64,000 nt of DNA from Neorhizobium galegae (lineage in GTDB: Bacteria; Pseudomonadota; Alphaproteobacteria; Rhizobiales; Rhizobiaceae): positions 124,001-188,000 of the forward strand of contig NZ_JAGIPH010000008.1 in the NCBI RefSeq assembly GCF_017877135.1. The letters run 5' to 3'. The notes below the pieces were generated by a model. It worked only from the letters and a program-made list of their open reading frames with translations. It was not told the DNA's origin and searched no databases. The translations under genes were made by a program, and so were the position numbers. Each line of letters opens with the position of its first letter. The first letter of the stretch is position 1. This document shows positions 43,373-52,806 of this stretch, in pieces.

Positions 43373-44412
43373 AAACGTGGTTTTCTCTTCTCTTTGCAGC
43401 GCTCTTTATTGCCTATGTGCCACCGGCGCGTGCGCTTGCAACATCGGTCAGCCCAGCCGAATGGAGCCTTTACAAGGCTCACTTTCTCGATCGCGGTGGT
43501 CGCATCATCGACAATGGCAATGGCGGCATCAGCCATACCGAAGGGCAGGGCTATGGCTTGCTGCTCTCCTACCTTGCCGGAAATCGCGCTGATTTCGAAC
43601 TCATCTGGAGCTTTACAAGTGCCGAGATGCTGCTGCGCAACGATGGTCTGGCCGTCTGGAAATGGGACCCGGCCTCCAAACCGCATGTGACGGACGTCAA
43701 CAACGCGACGGACGGTGACCTGCTGATTGCCTATGCACTGGCCCTTGCAGGTACCACCTGGAACAGGCCGGACTACATTGCCGCTGCAACGCGCATGGCA
43801 ACGGCAGTGTTGAAGGACGCCGTGGTCGTCTACGGGGGGCGAACGCTTCTGATGCCCGCTTCCACCGGATTTTCGGCCAAGGATCGCGCCGATGGTCCTG
43901 TCATCAATCCGTCCTACTGGATCTTCGAAGCCTTTCCGGTGATGAACGTGCTTGCGCCATCAGAGAAATGGCAGAATCTGACGGATAGCGGGCTCGATCT
44001 CCTGCAGTCGCTGCAATTCGGGCCGGCGCGGCTGCCCGCCGAATGGGTCAGCCTCAAGCGAAGCCCACAGCCGGCGGCAGGCTTTGCGCCTGAATTTTCC
44101 TATAACGCCATCCGTATCCCGCTTTACTTGGCACGCGCCGGCCTGGGCGATGCCGCGTTCCTGCGCCATCTGATGGGCGCGATGGCACCTGTCGACCGTC
44201 CCATGGCAACGGTCAACCTCATCACCGGTCAACCGCTCGATCCGTTGGTCGACAATGGATACCGGATTGTCACCAGCCTGCTCGATTGTGTGGTGAATGG
44301 CACCCAGGTGCCGGCCGAGTTGCAAAGCTTCCGACCTGAACTGTATTACCCCTCGACGCTTCAGCTTCTTGCGCTTTCATTTCTTCGGGAGGAACACCCG
44401 GCATGTCTTTGA
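43369..44412 (+). CDS. bcsZ: Endo-beta-1,4-glucanase of the cellulose operon, family GH8
   Basis: A 347-residue secreted cellulase with a signal peptide (ending near ARALA). GH8 catalytic features: Glu58 in SHTEGQGYG as general acid, and Asp115/Asp117 in NNATDGDLLIA. The tail DNGYRIVTSLLDCVVNGTQVPAELQSFRPELYYPS is unremarkable. Such an enzyme trims or releases glucan chains and is needed for normal cellulose production; the Agrobacterium name is celC. Coupled to bcsB (ATGA) and overlapping bcsK by ten bases. Confidence 0.93.
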   Translation: MKTWFSLLFAALFIAYVPPARALATSVSPAEWSLYKAHFLDRGGRIIDNGNGGISHTEGQGYGLLLSYLAGNRADFELIWSFTSAEMLLRNDGLAVWKWDPASKPHVTDVNNATDGDLLIAYALALAGTTWNRPDYIAAATRMATAVLKDAVVVYGGRTLLMPASTGFSAKDRADGPVINPSYWIFEAFPVMNVLAPSEKWQNLTDSGLDLLQSLQFGPARLPAEWVSLKRSPQPAAGFAPEFSYNAIRIPLYLARAGLGDAAFLRHLMGAMAPVDRPMATVNLITGQPLDPLVDNGYRIVTSLLDCVVNGTQVPAELQSFRPELYYPSTLQLLALSFLREEHPACL

Positions 44413-46664
44413 AACCGGCGCATCGCTATTGGCCCGTCGTCTTCGTAAGCCTGTGCGTGCTTGGCGCTGGCACCTCATACGCTGCCTCGTCCAGCCAGGG
44501 TGGCGACACGGAGCCGTCGCTGGTGCCGGTGGAGCGTCAGGGACGCCTGCGCCTGGCCAAGGAGGCCATGGGTGTCACCACGGGACCGCGTCTCGCACAG
44601 GTTCCCGAAGCGCCCGCCGCTGCCCCCCAGTCCGCCCCCGCGCCTGCCGGACGCGTGCAAAGAGATCCGCCGCCGACCGCAACACCGGCCCCGGCGCAAG
44701 CGTCTGTGCCACCGTCTCAACCCACGACGAATGCTGCGGCACCGGAGCCGGATCTGAGTGCTTTGCGCTATTTCGCCAGCCGGGGCGATACCGCACGGCT
44801 GAAGGTTGAGATCGCCCGGCTGCGCAGCCTTTATCCCGATTGGTCCCCGCCGGACGATCCACTGGCCATCCCGCGCAACGGCGATCCGCAGCTGGAAGCC
44901 ATGTGGAAGCTTTACGCGGAAGGCCGATATCCGGAGATCCGCCAGGCCATCGCGGAACGGCAGGCGGCAGACCCCAACTGGACGCCGCCGGCGGATCTGC
45001 TGAACCGGCTCGCCATGGCCGAGGCGCGCAGTCGTCTCGTCAACGCCTCCAACCTCAAGCAATATGCCACCGTCATCTCCCTTGGCGCGAGCAACCCGAA
45101 CCTGTTGAACTGCAGTGACGTGGATGTGCTGTGGCGTATCGCAGAGGCCTTTGTGCGCACAGATCGCCCGCAGCGTGGCGTCGACGCCTATAGCTATATT
45201 CTCAGGCAGTGCGAAAACCCGCAGGAACGCGTCGCGACCATTCAGAAAGCAGCGGAACTGTTGCCGGCAACAGATCTTCGCGCGCTTCTTTCCCTGGAGA
45301 AACCGCTCGCGGACGGCCAGCCGGAATTTGCCGCCCTGCGCGACGATCTGGCCCGCCGCTTCATCGCCGATGCCAACAAGAATAACCGGATGGATGTTGC
45401 GCCGGAAGACGTCCAGCGGCTTGAGGCCGTGGCCGAGCGCGACAAGCTCGCCTCGGACAGCCTTCAGCTCGGCTGGCTGTTCCAGCGGCGCGGCGATCTC
45501 GTCAATGCCGAAAAATGGTTCCGTGCCTCGCGCGACAAGGAACCGTCGGCCTCGGCCTCGCAGGGACTTGCGCTGGTCCTGATTGCCCGTGGCCTGCCGA
45601 TGGAGGCCGAAGACATCATGTACCAGTGGCGCGACACGTCCGACGACAGCAAGGCGACCTATCTTGCCGCTGCGGCGAACCTCTTGGCGCTCAACCCGGC
45701 GCCGGTGCTGGCCGAACCGGTGCTGCGCCGCATCGCAGTGGAAGTCATTGCCGCCAAATATGTGCCAGCCGCCCAGCAACTGGGGTGGTATGCGCAGACG
45801 CTGCGTCAGCCACAGACGGCGATGCAGTGGTTCGAGACCGCCCTGCAATGGAAACCGGATGACGAGCCCTCCGCCTATGGCCTCCTGATCGTGCGGCAAA
45901 GCCTGAACGACCGCGCCGGTGTGCTGGCCATCCAGAAGGAATGGGCAGGGCGCTCACAGCGCATCGCCGATGCGGGGGAAAAAAGCCCGCCGCAGACCCC
46001 GCCACTTGCTGTCCAAACGCCGCGCCAGGAGGCCACCAAGCCCGCTCCCTTGTCCTTCACCGCGCCGGACCGCGGCGCGCCCGTCGCCGCGCCCCAGCGG
46101 ATGACCGCCACGACGACAGCAAGAACCGCCACGGCCCGTCGCAGCGCCTGCGCTTCGCGCACCGGCACCGCGTCCCAGCGCGTCGAGGACACCACGCTGA
46201 CGAATGGCTGGTGCCTGATGGATCTCAACCGTCCGCTGGAAGCGGTGCAGGCCTTTGAGGCCGCACTGAAAAGCCCGTCAGCGGCCATTAGGGAGGATGC
46301 AGCCTACGGACAGTCGCTGGCCTATCTGCGCCTCGGCCTGACCGATAACGCTGCCGTTGCCGCCACTAAGGCACCCCAGCGGCCCGCCCGCGCCGCCGAG
46401 CTTCAGGTTTCCATTCTCGGCAACCGCGCGCTGTCGGCTTTCCAGGCCGGACGCTATAGGGAAGCCTTGGTCTATCTTGACCAGCGTGCTGCACTGAAAA
46501 CGGAGACAACCGATCTCATGGTGCTGCGTGCCTATGCCTATCAGGAACTGGGCATTTCGGCAGGAGCGCGGCAGATCTTCGAGGTGCTGGCGGAAACCGG
46601 CAACAAGGATGCGCTGCGCGGCGTCGAGGAAATTCGGTCCATGATGAACGACCGGGGTGGCTGA
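44403..46664 (+). CDS. bcsK: TPR protein BcsK of type III cellulose operons
   Basis: A 753-residue exported protein with a signal peptide and a proline/alanine-rich linker (to about residue 115), then tetratricopeptide-like helical repeats (for example LGWLFQRRGDLVNAEKWFRASRDKEPSASA and ALSAFQAGRYREALVYLDQRA). A second low-complexity linker lies near residues 520-580. There is no C-terminal beta-barrel, so it is not a complete BcsC porin. In type III operons BcsK replaces the TPR part of BcsC and the outer-membrane pore is unidentified. Last gene of the operon. Confidence 0.82.
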   Translation: MSLKPAHRYWPVVFVSLCVLGAGTSYAASSSQGGDTEPSLVPVERQGRLRLAKEAMGVTTGPRLAQVPEAPAAAPQSAPAPAGRVQRDPPPTATPAPAQASVPPSQPTTNAAAPEPDLSALRYFASRGDTARLKVEIARLRSLYPDWSPPDDPLAIPRNGDPQLEAMWKLYAEGRYPEIRQAIAERQAADPNWTPPADLLNRLAMAEARSRLVNASNLKQYATVISLGASNPNLLNCSDVDVLWRIAEAFVRTDRPQRGVDAYSYILRQCENPQERVATIQKAAELLPATDLRALLSLEKPLADGQPEFAALRDDLARRFIADANKNNRMDVAPEDVQRLEAVAERDKLASDSLQLGWLFQRRGDLVNAEKWFRASRDKEPSASASQGLALVLIARGLPMEAEDIMYQWRDTSDDSKATYLAAAANLLALNPAPVLAEPVLRRIAVEVIAAKYVPAAQQLGWYAQTLRQPQTAMQWFETALQWKPDDEPSAYGLLIVRQSLNDRAGVLAIQKEWAGRSQRIADAGEKSPPQTPPLAVQTPRQEATKPAPLSFTAPDRGAPVAAPQRMTATTTARTATARRSACASRTGTASQRVEDTTLTNGWCLMDLNRPLEAVQAFEAALKSPSAAIREDAAYGQSLAYLRLGLTDNAAVAATKAPQRPARAAELQVSILGNRALSAFQAGRYREALVYLDQRAALKTETTDLMVLRAYAYQELGISAGARQIFEVLAETGNKDALRGVEEIRSMMNDRGG

Positions 46665-47355
46665 TAGTCACCCCAGACGGCAGTTGCCCGTCCGTAATCG
46701 TTGATCAAGAGAGAATGGCGCCTGGTTCAGACGCGAAGCCGGCAGCGCGCGCCTGCGCGGCAACCGCTTGAGGCCTTGCAGAGGCTACAGCAGGCTACCC
46801 GTTACAAACAGGTAAGCGACACCCACTGCCGCCAGGACGGCAAGACCAATCATGTGATAGTTCGGCGTTGATTTCATACCAGGCCACAACTCATTCGAAA
46901 TTTAATATTCTACTGCGTCTTATCCAAACATACGTTCATGATAAGTTAGAAAAAATCTATTTTCACAAGATGCACCATGTTGCCAGCATCCAGCAGTTAG
47001 GAGAATTCAAATCGACACTTTATGAGTGCGGACGAGTACGCCGTGGCAGGCATTCGCCGCATGTATGGAATAATCACCCCGAAGGTGATGCCCTTATGAA
47101 AGTTCAAAGTAATCTGACTGTCAATTAGAAGTTTAGTTGTTTTTCGAAGCGCGAAAATTGTGATCGTCAGACATTATATATTTAAATGTATATAAGCATT
47201 GAGCGGATTTAAATTTTTCTTTTCGGAATAGTTTTACGCGTCAGCTCCTAGACGAGCGGCCCCTCGGGGAAAGCCGCGCCGGCAGCGCCCGTCATCATGA
47301 TCTTTTCCAAGTTCCCGCCGCAGCCGCGGACGGAGGCTCCCTCCGCACCCACCAT
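46665..47355. other. AT-rich gap after the cellulose operon
   Basis: About 690 bases with much lower GC than the surroundings between roughly 46860 and 47240. It contains a probable small membrane-protein gene on the minus strand (46785-46877), a near-palindrome centred on ATTTAAAT at about 47180-47200, and no other frame I can support. A frame at 46868-47128 has atypical composition and no recognisable similarity. Confidence 0.5.
46785..46877 (-). CDS. Probable 30-residue single-pass membrane peptide
   Basis: Begins MKSTPNYHMIGLAVLAAVGVA and ends YLFVTGSLL. It has a short polar start and one hydrophobic segment of about 20 residues, with a codon pattern rich in G/C third positions that contrasts with the AT-rich flank. 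The ribosome-binding site is weak. It is below the usual size limit for gene finding. Function unknown; many such peptides associate with membrane complexes. Confidence 0.5.
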   Translation of the reverse strand: MKSTPNYHMIGLAVLAAVGVAYLFVTGSLL

Positions 47356-47380
47356 GGAACCCGGTTGAGGCTTTTGCGTT
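47356..47380 (+). promoter_or_regulatory. EcfG-type general stress promoter
   Basis: GGAAC, 16 bases, CGTT: this fits the promoter consensus of the alphaproteobacterial general stress sigma factor EcfG (RpoE2/RpoE4 type). It lies 31 bp upstream of the DUF1328 gene, the right distance for its promoter. Confidence 0.75.
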
Positions 47381-47411
47381 GAGGGGAACACACGATATTT
47401 AAGGAACGATC

Positions 47412-47585
47412 ATGCTGAAGTGGGCTCTTATTTTTCTCGTCATCTCCCTGATTTCCGGCTTCCTCGGTTTTTCCGGTGTATCGGCCGCAACCGCCACGAT
47501 CGCGCGCGTGCTGTTCTTCATCGCGATCATCGTATTTCTGGTTTTTGTCGTCCTCGCCTTCATGGCAGGCAGCGTTGTCTTATAA
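47412..47585 (+). CDS. DUF1328 (YtjA-like) small membrane protein
   Basis: A 57-residue protein starting [20 protein letters not shown] and continuing with a second hydrophobic segment ([19 protein letters not shown]). Both the size and the opening are those of the DUF1328/YtjA family, inner-membrane proteins of unknown function often induced by stress. AAGGAACGATC precedes the ATG, and an EcfG-type promoter lies just upstream, consistent with stress control. Confidence 0.88.
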   Translation: MLKWALIFLVISLISGFLGFSGVSAATATIARVLFFIAIIVFLVFVVLAFMAGSVVL

Positions 47586-47627
47586 TCCAGACGCAGGCGT
47601 CTCAGGCGCTTGACGGCCCGACAAACG

Positions 47628-47653
47628 AAAAAAGCCCTGCCAAACGGCAGGGC
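47628..47653 (-). terminator. Terminator of putR
   Basis: GCCCTGCC and GGCAGGGC form an 8-bp stem with an AAAC loop. On the minus strand it is followed by six T (47633-47628). It lies 145 bp beyond the putR stop and between convergent genes, so it may also act on the DUF1328 transcript. Confidence 0.7.
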
Positions 47654-47797
47654 AAATCTGGGGGAAAAACTCGCACGCCCTTTGGGTTGCGAGCACCTCA
47701 TACAGACAGAGTTTTGCGGTTCTCGCGAGGGCGACTTGCCCAAAAACGGTACGATCTGCAGAAAAAACGACAGCACCCTTGCCTGTTTTTTGCCAAG

Positions 47798-48259
47798 TCA
47801 GCTTTCCTTGACGGACTGCATGGCGACCGATGTGGAGGTGCTTGCCACGTGCGGCAGGCTTGATATCTTTTCGCCGAGCACCTCCCTGTAACGGCGGATG
47901 TTTTGGGTGCGTACTTTCAAAAGATAATCAAAGCGGCCGGCAATCATGTGGCACTCCTCTACCTCCTTGATGCGCCGCACCGCCTGATTGAATTCGCTCA
48001 GCGCCTTTTCCCGCGTATCGGACAGCTTGACCTCGGCAAAGGCCACGTGATCGAGACCGAGTTTCTGCGGGTTGATGACAGCGCGGAAGCCGAGAATGTA
48101 GCCAGTTTCCATGAGGCGTTTCAGTCGTGCATTGCACGGCGTCTTGGAAAGACCAATGCTGGCCGCGAGATCCGTGACCGAGATGCGGCCGTTTTCGCGT
48201 ACAGCCTCGATTATCTTCATGTCAAACATATCCAGTTCGTCTTCCAATGGCGAGTTCAT
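47798..48259 (-). CDS. putR: Lrp/AsnC-family regulator, probable PutR
   Basis: A 153-residue Lrp-type regulator. The N-terminal helix-turn-helix (ISVTDLAASIGLSKTPCNARLKRLMETGYI) is followed by the RAM ligand-binding domain (HVAFAEVKLSDTR to KVEECHMIAGRFDYLLKVRT). It is divergent from putA with about 100 bp between the genes. In Agrobacterium and related bacteria PutR is the proline-responsive activator of putA, and this arrangement is the same. Confidence 0.88.
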   Translation of the reverse strand: MNSPLEDELDMFDMKIIEAVRENGRISVTDLAASIGLSKTPCNARLKRLMETGYILGFRAVINPQKLGLDHVAFAEVKLSDTREKALSEFNQAVRRIKEVEECHMIAGRFDYLLKVRTQNIRRYREVLGEKISSLPHVASTSTSVAMQSVKES

Positions 48260-48361
48260 GGTATTTTTCTCCAGAAAATTACGCTATTTCTAGCCAAATT
48301 CACTTCCATTGGCCATCATTAAAGATCACCTCCCGATCGGGATTCATGTACACTCGGGTAA

Positions 48362-51300
48362 ATGTCAGCCCTCGTGATCGAGATCGTTCCGATGACCTTT
48401 CAAGGCGCCTCCTCCGTATCCACCGCAGTCCCGTCCTCCGAACCGTTCGCCGATTTTGCGCCGCCCATCGGTGCGCAGTCGCAGCTGCGGCAAGCCATTA
48501 CCGCCGCCTATCGCCGTCCGGAGGCCGAATGCCTTCAGCCGCTGCTCTCGGCTGCAAGCCTGCCCGACACGGACAAGCTGAAGATCCGGGAAACGGCGCG
48601 TGCGCTGGTCACAGCCCTTCGGGCAAAACATCGCGGCAGCGGCGTCGAGGGGCTGGTGCATGAATATTCGCTCTCCAGCCAGGAGGGCGTGGCGCTGATG
48701 TGCCTTGCCGAAGCGCTGCTGCGCATTCCCGATACGGCCACCCGCGACGCACTGATCCGCGACAAGATTTCCGCCGGCGACTGGAAATCCCATATGGGCG
48801 GCGGGCGTTCGCTCTTCGTTAATGCCGCCACCTGGGGGCTCGTGGTCACCGGCAAGCTGACGGCGACCGTCAACGATCGCAGCCTGTCTGCGGCGCTCAC
48901 GCGGCTGATTGCCCGTTGCGGCGAACCGGTCATCCGGCGCGGCGTCGACATGGCCATGCGCATGATGGGGGAGCAGTTCGTCACCGGCGAAACCATTGAT
49001 GAGGCACTGCGCCGCGCTCGCACGATGGAAGACAGGGGCTTTGGCTATTCCTACGACATGCTCGGAGAGGCGGCCACCACCATGGCCGATGCTGAGCGCT
49101 ATTATCGGGACTACGAAACCGCCATCCATGCGATTGGAAGGGCGGCTGCCGGTCGCGGCGTCTATGCGGGGCCTGGCATTTCCATCAAGCTGTCGGCGCT
49201 CCACCCGCGCTACGCCCGCACGCAAGCCGCACGCGTCATGGATGAGCTTCTGCCGCGTGTGAAGGCGCTGGCGCTTCTCGCCAAGACCTATGATATCGGT
49301 CTCAATATCGACGCGGAGGAGGCCGACCGGCTGGAGCTGTCGCTCGATCTTCTGGAAAGCCTCTGCCTGGATGCCGACCTGTCCGGCTGGAACGGTATTG
49401 GCTTTGTCGTCCAGGCCTACGGTAAGCGCTGCCCCTTCGTGCTCGATTTCATCATCGATCTGGCCCGTCGCTCCGGCCATCGCATCATGCTGCGTCTCGT
49501 CAAGGGCGCCTATTGGGACGCCGAAATAAAGCGCGCCCAGCTGGACGGCCTCAGCGATTTCCCCGTCTATACGCGCAAGGTTCACACCGACGTCTCTTAT
49601 CTCGCCTGCGCGAAAAAGCTTCTTGACGCGCGCGATGCGGTCTTCCCGCAGTTTGCCACCCACAATGCCCAGACGCTGGCGAGCGTCTATCACATGGCCG
49701 GGCCGGAATTTTCCGTTGGGTCCTACGAGTTCCAGTGTCTGCACGGCATGGGTGAGCCGCTGTATGAGGAGGTCGTTGGGCAGGACAAGCTGGCGCGACC
49801 GTGCCGCATCTATGCGCCGGTCGGTACGCATGAAACGCTGCTGGCCTATCTCGTGCGCCGCCTTCTGGAAAACGGCGCCAACTCCTCCTTCGTCAACCGC
49901 ATTGCCGATGAGACGGTCACGGTCGAGGAAATGATAGCCGATCCGGTCGATGCGGTGCGCGCGATGGCAGAGCCCGGCGCGCGTCACGACCGCATCGAGC
50001 TTCCCTCCGGCATCTTTGGCAAGGGTCGTCGCAACTCAAAGGGCCTCGATCTGTCGAACGAGACGGTGCTGGCCGATCTGTCCCATACTCTGACGGCAAG
50101 CGCCGTCATCCCTTGGACCGCCGTGCCGCTGATTGCCTTCGAGGCGACAGCGGCCGACGCACAGCCGGTGCTGAACCCCGCCGACCATGGCGATACTGTT
50201 GGCCACGTCCGGGACGCGACCGAAGACATGGCGCAACAGGCGGTGGCGCTTGCCGCAACGCAGGGCATCTCCTGGGCCGCCACGGCGCCCGGCGAGCGGG
50301 CCGCCTGCCTCGAGCGCGCCGCAAACCGGCTGGAGGAGCGCATGCTAGAGCTTCTCGGGCTCATCATGCGGGAGGCTGGAAAATCCGTCTTCAACGCCAT
50401 CGCCGAAGTGCGCGAAGCGGTGGATTTTCTGCGCTATTACGCCGAGCAGGCCAAGCGCACACTGGGGCCTGCCCATAGGCCGCTTGGGCCCGTCGTCTGC
50501 ATCAGCCCGTGGAATTTCCCGCTTGCCATCTTCACCGGGCAGGTGGCCGCAGCGCTTGTGGCCGGCAATCCGGTGCTGGCAAAGCCGGCCGAGGAAACGC
50601 CCCTCATTGCCGCCGAAGCCGTGCGCATCCTGCATGAGGCGGGCATTCCGGTCACCGCCCTGCAATTGCTGCCGGGCGGCGGACAGATCGGCGCGGCACT
50701 TGTCGCAGCCCCGCAGACGGCAGCCGTCATGTTTACCGGTTCGACGGAAGTCGCCCGGCTTATCCAGAAGCAACTGGCCGGACGGCTGTCTTCCTCAGGC
50801 AAGCCGATCCCGCTGATTGCCGAGACCGGCGGGCAGAACGCCATGATCGTTGATTCCTCGGCGCTGGCCGAACAGGTGGTCGGCGATGTCATCGCCTCTG
50901 CCTTCGATAGCGCCGGCCAGAGATGTTCGGCGCTGCGGGTTCTCTGCCTGCAGGAGGAGGTCGCGGACCGCGTTCTGGTGATGCTGAAGGGCGCGCTTGC
51001 CGAATTGTCCATCGGCCGCACCGATCGGTTGAGCATCGATATCGGGCCGGTCATTACACCGGAAGCACAGGAAACCATCGAGGCGCATGTGCACCACATG
51101 GCCTCGCTTGGGCGTTCCATTCACCGCGCGGACCTGCCGCAATCGGCCGCCGCCGGGACCTTCGTCGCGCCGACGATCATCGAGCTTTCATCGCTTGGCG
51201 AGCTTCAGCGCGAGGTGTTCGGCCCTGTCCTGCATGTCATCCGCTATCGGCGCGCCGATCTCGACCGGCTGATCGATGATATCAATGCCACCGGCTATGG

Positions 51301-52093
51301 CCTGACCTTTGGCCTCCATACTCGCCTCGACGAAACCATCGCCCATGTGATGAGCCGCATCCGCACCGGCAACCGCTATATCAACCGCAATGTGATCGGC
51401 GCCGTTGTCGGCGTTCAGCCGTTTGGCGGGCGCGGCCTGTCCGGCACCGGCCCGAAGGCGGGCGGCCCGCTCTATCTTGGCCGCCTCGTGGACGTGCCGC
51501 CAGAGCCGCCGCAGCTCAGTTCGGTTCATCTTGATCCGGCACTCACCGATTTTGCCCGCTACCTGGATGATCGGCAGATGCCGGAGGCGGCGGAACGGGC
51601 GCGCACCATCGGCCGCCAGTCGGCACTGGGGCTTGAGCTGCAATTGGCGGGGCCGGTTGGCGAACGAAATCTCTATGCCCTTCATCCCCGCGGCCAGATC
51701 CTTCTCGTGGCAGAGAGCTTCCAGGGGCTTCTGACGCAACTTGCCTGCGTGCTCGCGACCGGCAACAGTGCCGTCATCGATACGGCTGCCGGCCTTGGCC
51801 CGCAGTTGCAGGCTTTGCCGGCAAGCCTTTCGCCGCGCGTCCGCTTTACCGGCGACTGGGAAACGGCGGGCCCCTTCGCTGGCGCGTTGATCGAAGGGGA
51901 GGGCGACACCGTCACCGCCGCACTCACGCGCATCGCCGATCTTGCCGGCCCGCTGGTTCTCGCGCAGGCCGCCTCGCCACAGGATGCCGGGCGTGCCGAT
52001 GCCTATTGCCTCAACTGGCTGCTGGAAGAGGTCTCCACCTCGATCAACACGGCAGCCGCCGGTGGCAATGCCAGCCTGATGTCGATCGGCTGA
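48362..52093 (+). CDS. putA: Bifunctional proline dehydrogenase/P5C dehydrogenase PutA
   Basis: A 1243-residue enzyme converting proline to glutamate. The FAD-dependent proline dehydrogenase barrel occupies about residues 90-490 (GVYAGPGISIKLSALHPRY, LRLVKGAYWDAEIKRAQ). The aldehyde dehydrogenase part spans about 570-1050 (ISPWNFPLAIFTGQVAAAL, IAETGGQNAMIVDSSA, AGQRCSALRV with the catalytic cysteine). A C-terminal domain of about 180 residues resembles a degenerate aldehyde dehydrogenase fold, as in long PutAs. There is no ribbon-helix-helix at the N-terminus, so it does not regulate itself; PutR does. An ATG at 48392 is an alternative start. Confidence 0.95.
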   Translation: MSALVIEIVPMTFQGASSVSTAVPSSEPFADFAPPIGAQSQLRQAITAAYRRPEAECLQPLLSAASLPDTDKLKIRETARALVTALRAKHRGSGVEGLVHEYSLSSQEGVALMCLAEALLRIPDTATRDALIRDKISAGDWKSHMGGGRSLFVNAATWGLVVTGKLTATVNDRSLSAALTRLIARCGEPVIRRGVDMAMRMMGEQFVTGETIDEALRRARTMEDRGFGYSYDMLGEAATTMADAERYYRDYETAIHAIGRAAAGRGVYAGPGISIKLSALHPRYARTQAARVMDELLPRVKALALLAKTYDIGLNIDAEEADRLELSLDLLESLCLDADLSGWNGIGFVVQAYGKRCPFVLDFIIDLARRSGHRIMLRLVKGAYWDAEIKRAQLDGLSDFPVYTRKVHTDVSYLACAKKLLDARDAVFPQFATHNAQTLASVYHMAGPEFSVGSYEFQCLHGMGEPLYEEVVGQDKLARPCRIYAPVGTHETLLAYLVRRLLENGANSSFVNRIADETVTVEEMIADPVDAVRAMAEPGARHDRIELPSGIFGKGRRNSKGLDLSNETVLADLSHTLTASAVIPWTAVPLIAFEATAADAQPVLNPADHGDTVGHVRDATEDMAQQAVALAATQGISWAATAPGERAACLERAANRLEERMLELLGLIMREAGKSVFNAIAEVREAVDFLRYYAEQAKRTLGPAHRPLGPVVCISPWNFPLAIFTGQVAAALVAGNPVLAKPAEETPLIAAEAVRILHEAGIPVTALQLLPGGGQIGAALVAAPQTAAVMFTGSTEVARLIQKQLAGRLSSSGKPIPLIAETGGQNAMIVDSSALAEQVVGDVIASAFDSAGQRCSALRVLCLQEEVADRVLVMLKGALAELSIGRTDRLSIDIGPVITPEAQETIEAHVHHMASLGRSIHRADLPQSAAAGTFVAPTIIELSSLGELQREVFGPVLHVIRYRRADLDRLIDDINATGYGLTFGLHTRLDETIAHVMSRIRTGNRYINRNVIGAVVGVQPFGGRGLSGTGPKAGGPLYLGRLVDVPPEPPQLSSVHLDPALTDFARYLDDRQMPEAAERARTIGRQSALGLELQLAGPVGERNLYALHPRGQILLVAESFQGLLTQLACVLATGNSAVIDTAAGLGPQLQALPASLSPRVRFTGDWETAGPFAGALIEGEGDTVTAALTRIADLAGPLVLAQAASPQDAGRADAYCLNWLLEEVSTSINTAAAGGNASLMSIG

Positions 52094-52169
52094 GGCTTGC
52101 TCCCGGATCACCGGACCGTATGATGCGCCGCCGGTCGGTTTCACCGGCGGTGTCACAGGGTGTTCGAAA

Positions 52170-52781
52170 GTGCAGGGTTTGAATTACAGGTTCCATGTCG
52201 CCCGCGGGCTGGCGGCCGTTCTCATGATGGCCCCGGCGGCCGCTGGGGCTGCCGATTGGCAGCCGGTCGAGCAGGTCAAGACCTATGCCATCTCGGGCAC
52301 GACGGGGGCCGCGCTCTATGAAGCCATCGGCAAGCGGGCGCCGCAGGCAGGCGGCGGACTTGCCATTGCCCATACCGGCTTCAAGTTGACCTGGACGCGC
52401 ACCTACGAGCCGCAGGGATCAGCCTGTGCGATCACGGTCGCAAAGCCCAGGCTCATCATCACCTACACGCTGCCCAAACCCTCAGGCCGGCTTGCGCCGG
52501 ATGTGGCGGCCAGTTGGACTCGCTTCATCTCCGGTGTCGAAAAGCATGAACGGGTTCATGGAACCTTTATCAAGGACCTCGTCCAGCAGATCCAGGATTT
52601 CAGCCTCGGCCTTCGTGTCGAGAACGACCCGGACTGCCAGAAAATCCGCCAGGTGCTGACGGCCCGTCTCGGCGAGCTTTCGAAGGCGGAGCGGGCAAAG
52701 AATGTCGAGTTCGACCGGGTGGAGCTGAACCCCGGCGGCAATGTCCACCAGCTGATCCTGTCGCTGGTCAACGGACCCTAA
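52170..52781 (+). CDS. DUF922 secreted zincin-like protein
   Basis: A 203-residue exported protein with a GTG start and a signal peptide (AAVLMMAPAAAGAA). The DUF922 domain carries an HExxH-type motif in EKHERVHGTF, suggesting a zinc-dependent protease fold; family members have no settled function. The two conserved cysteines (GSACAI and DPDCQKI) could form a disulfide. It stands alone between putA and the convergent dctA. Confidence 0.75.
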   Translation: MQGLNYRFHVARGLAAVLMMAPAAAGAADWQPVEQVKTYAISGTTGAALYEAIGKRAPQAGGGLAIAHTGFKLTWTRTYEPQGSACAITVAKPRLIITYTLPKPSGRLAPDVAASWTRFISGVEKHERVHGTFIKDLVQQIQDFSLGLRVENDPDCQKIRQVLTARLGELSKAERAKNVEFDRVELNPGGNVHQLILSLVNGP

Positions 52782-52806
52782 TATCCTGCGCTGCCGCCTC
52801 AAACCG

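Noticed and set aside
46868..47128. 86-codon frame in the AT-rich gap
   Set aside because: Composition and codon use are unlike real genes of this genome, no ribosome site is evident and no similarity is recognised.
48365..49987. 540-codon open frame on the minus strand
   Set aside because: It lies antisense to the proline dehydrogenase part of putA and has no recognisable motif.
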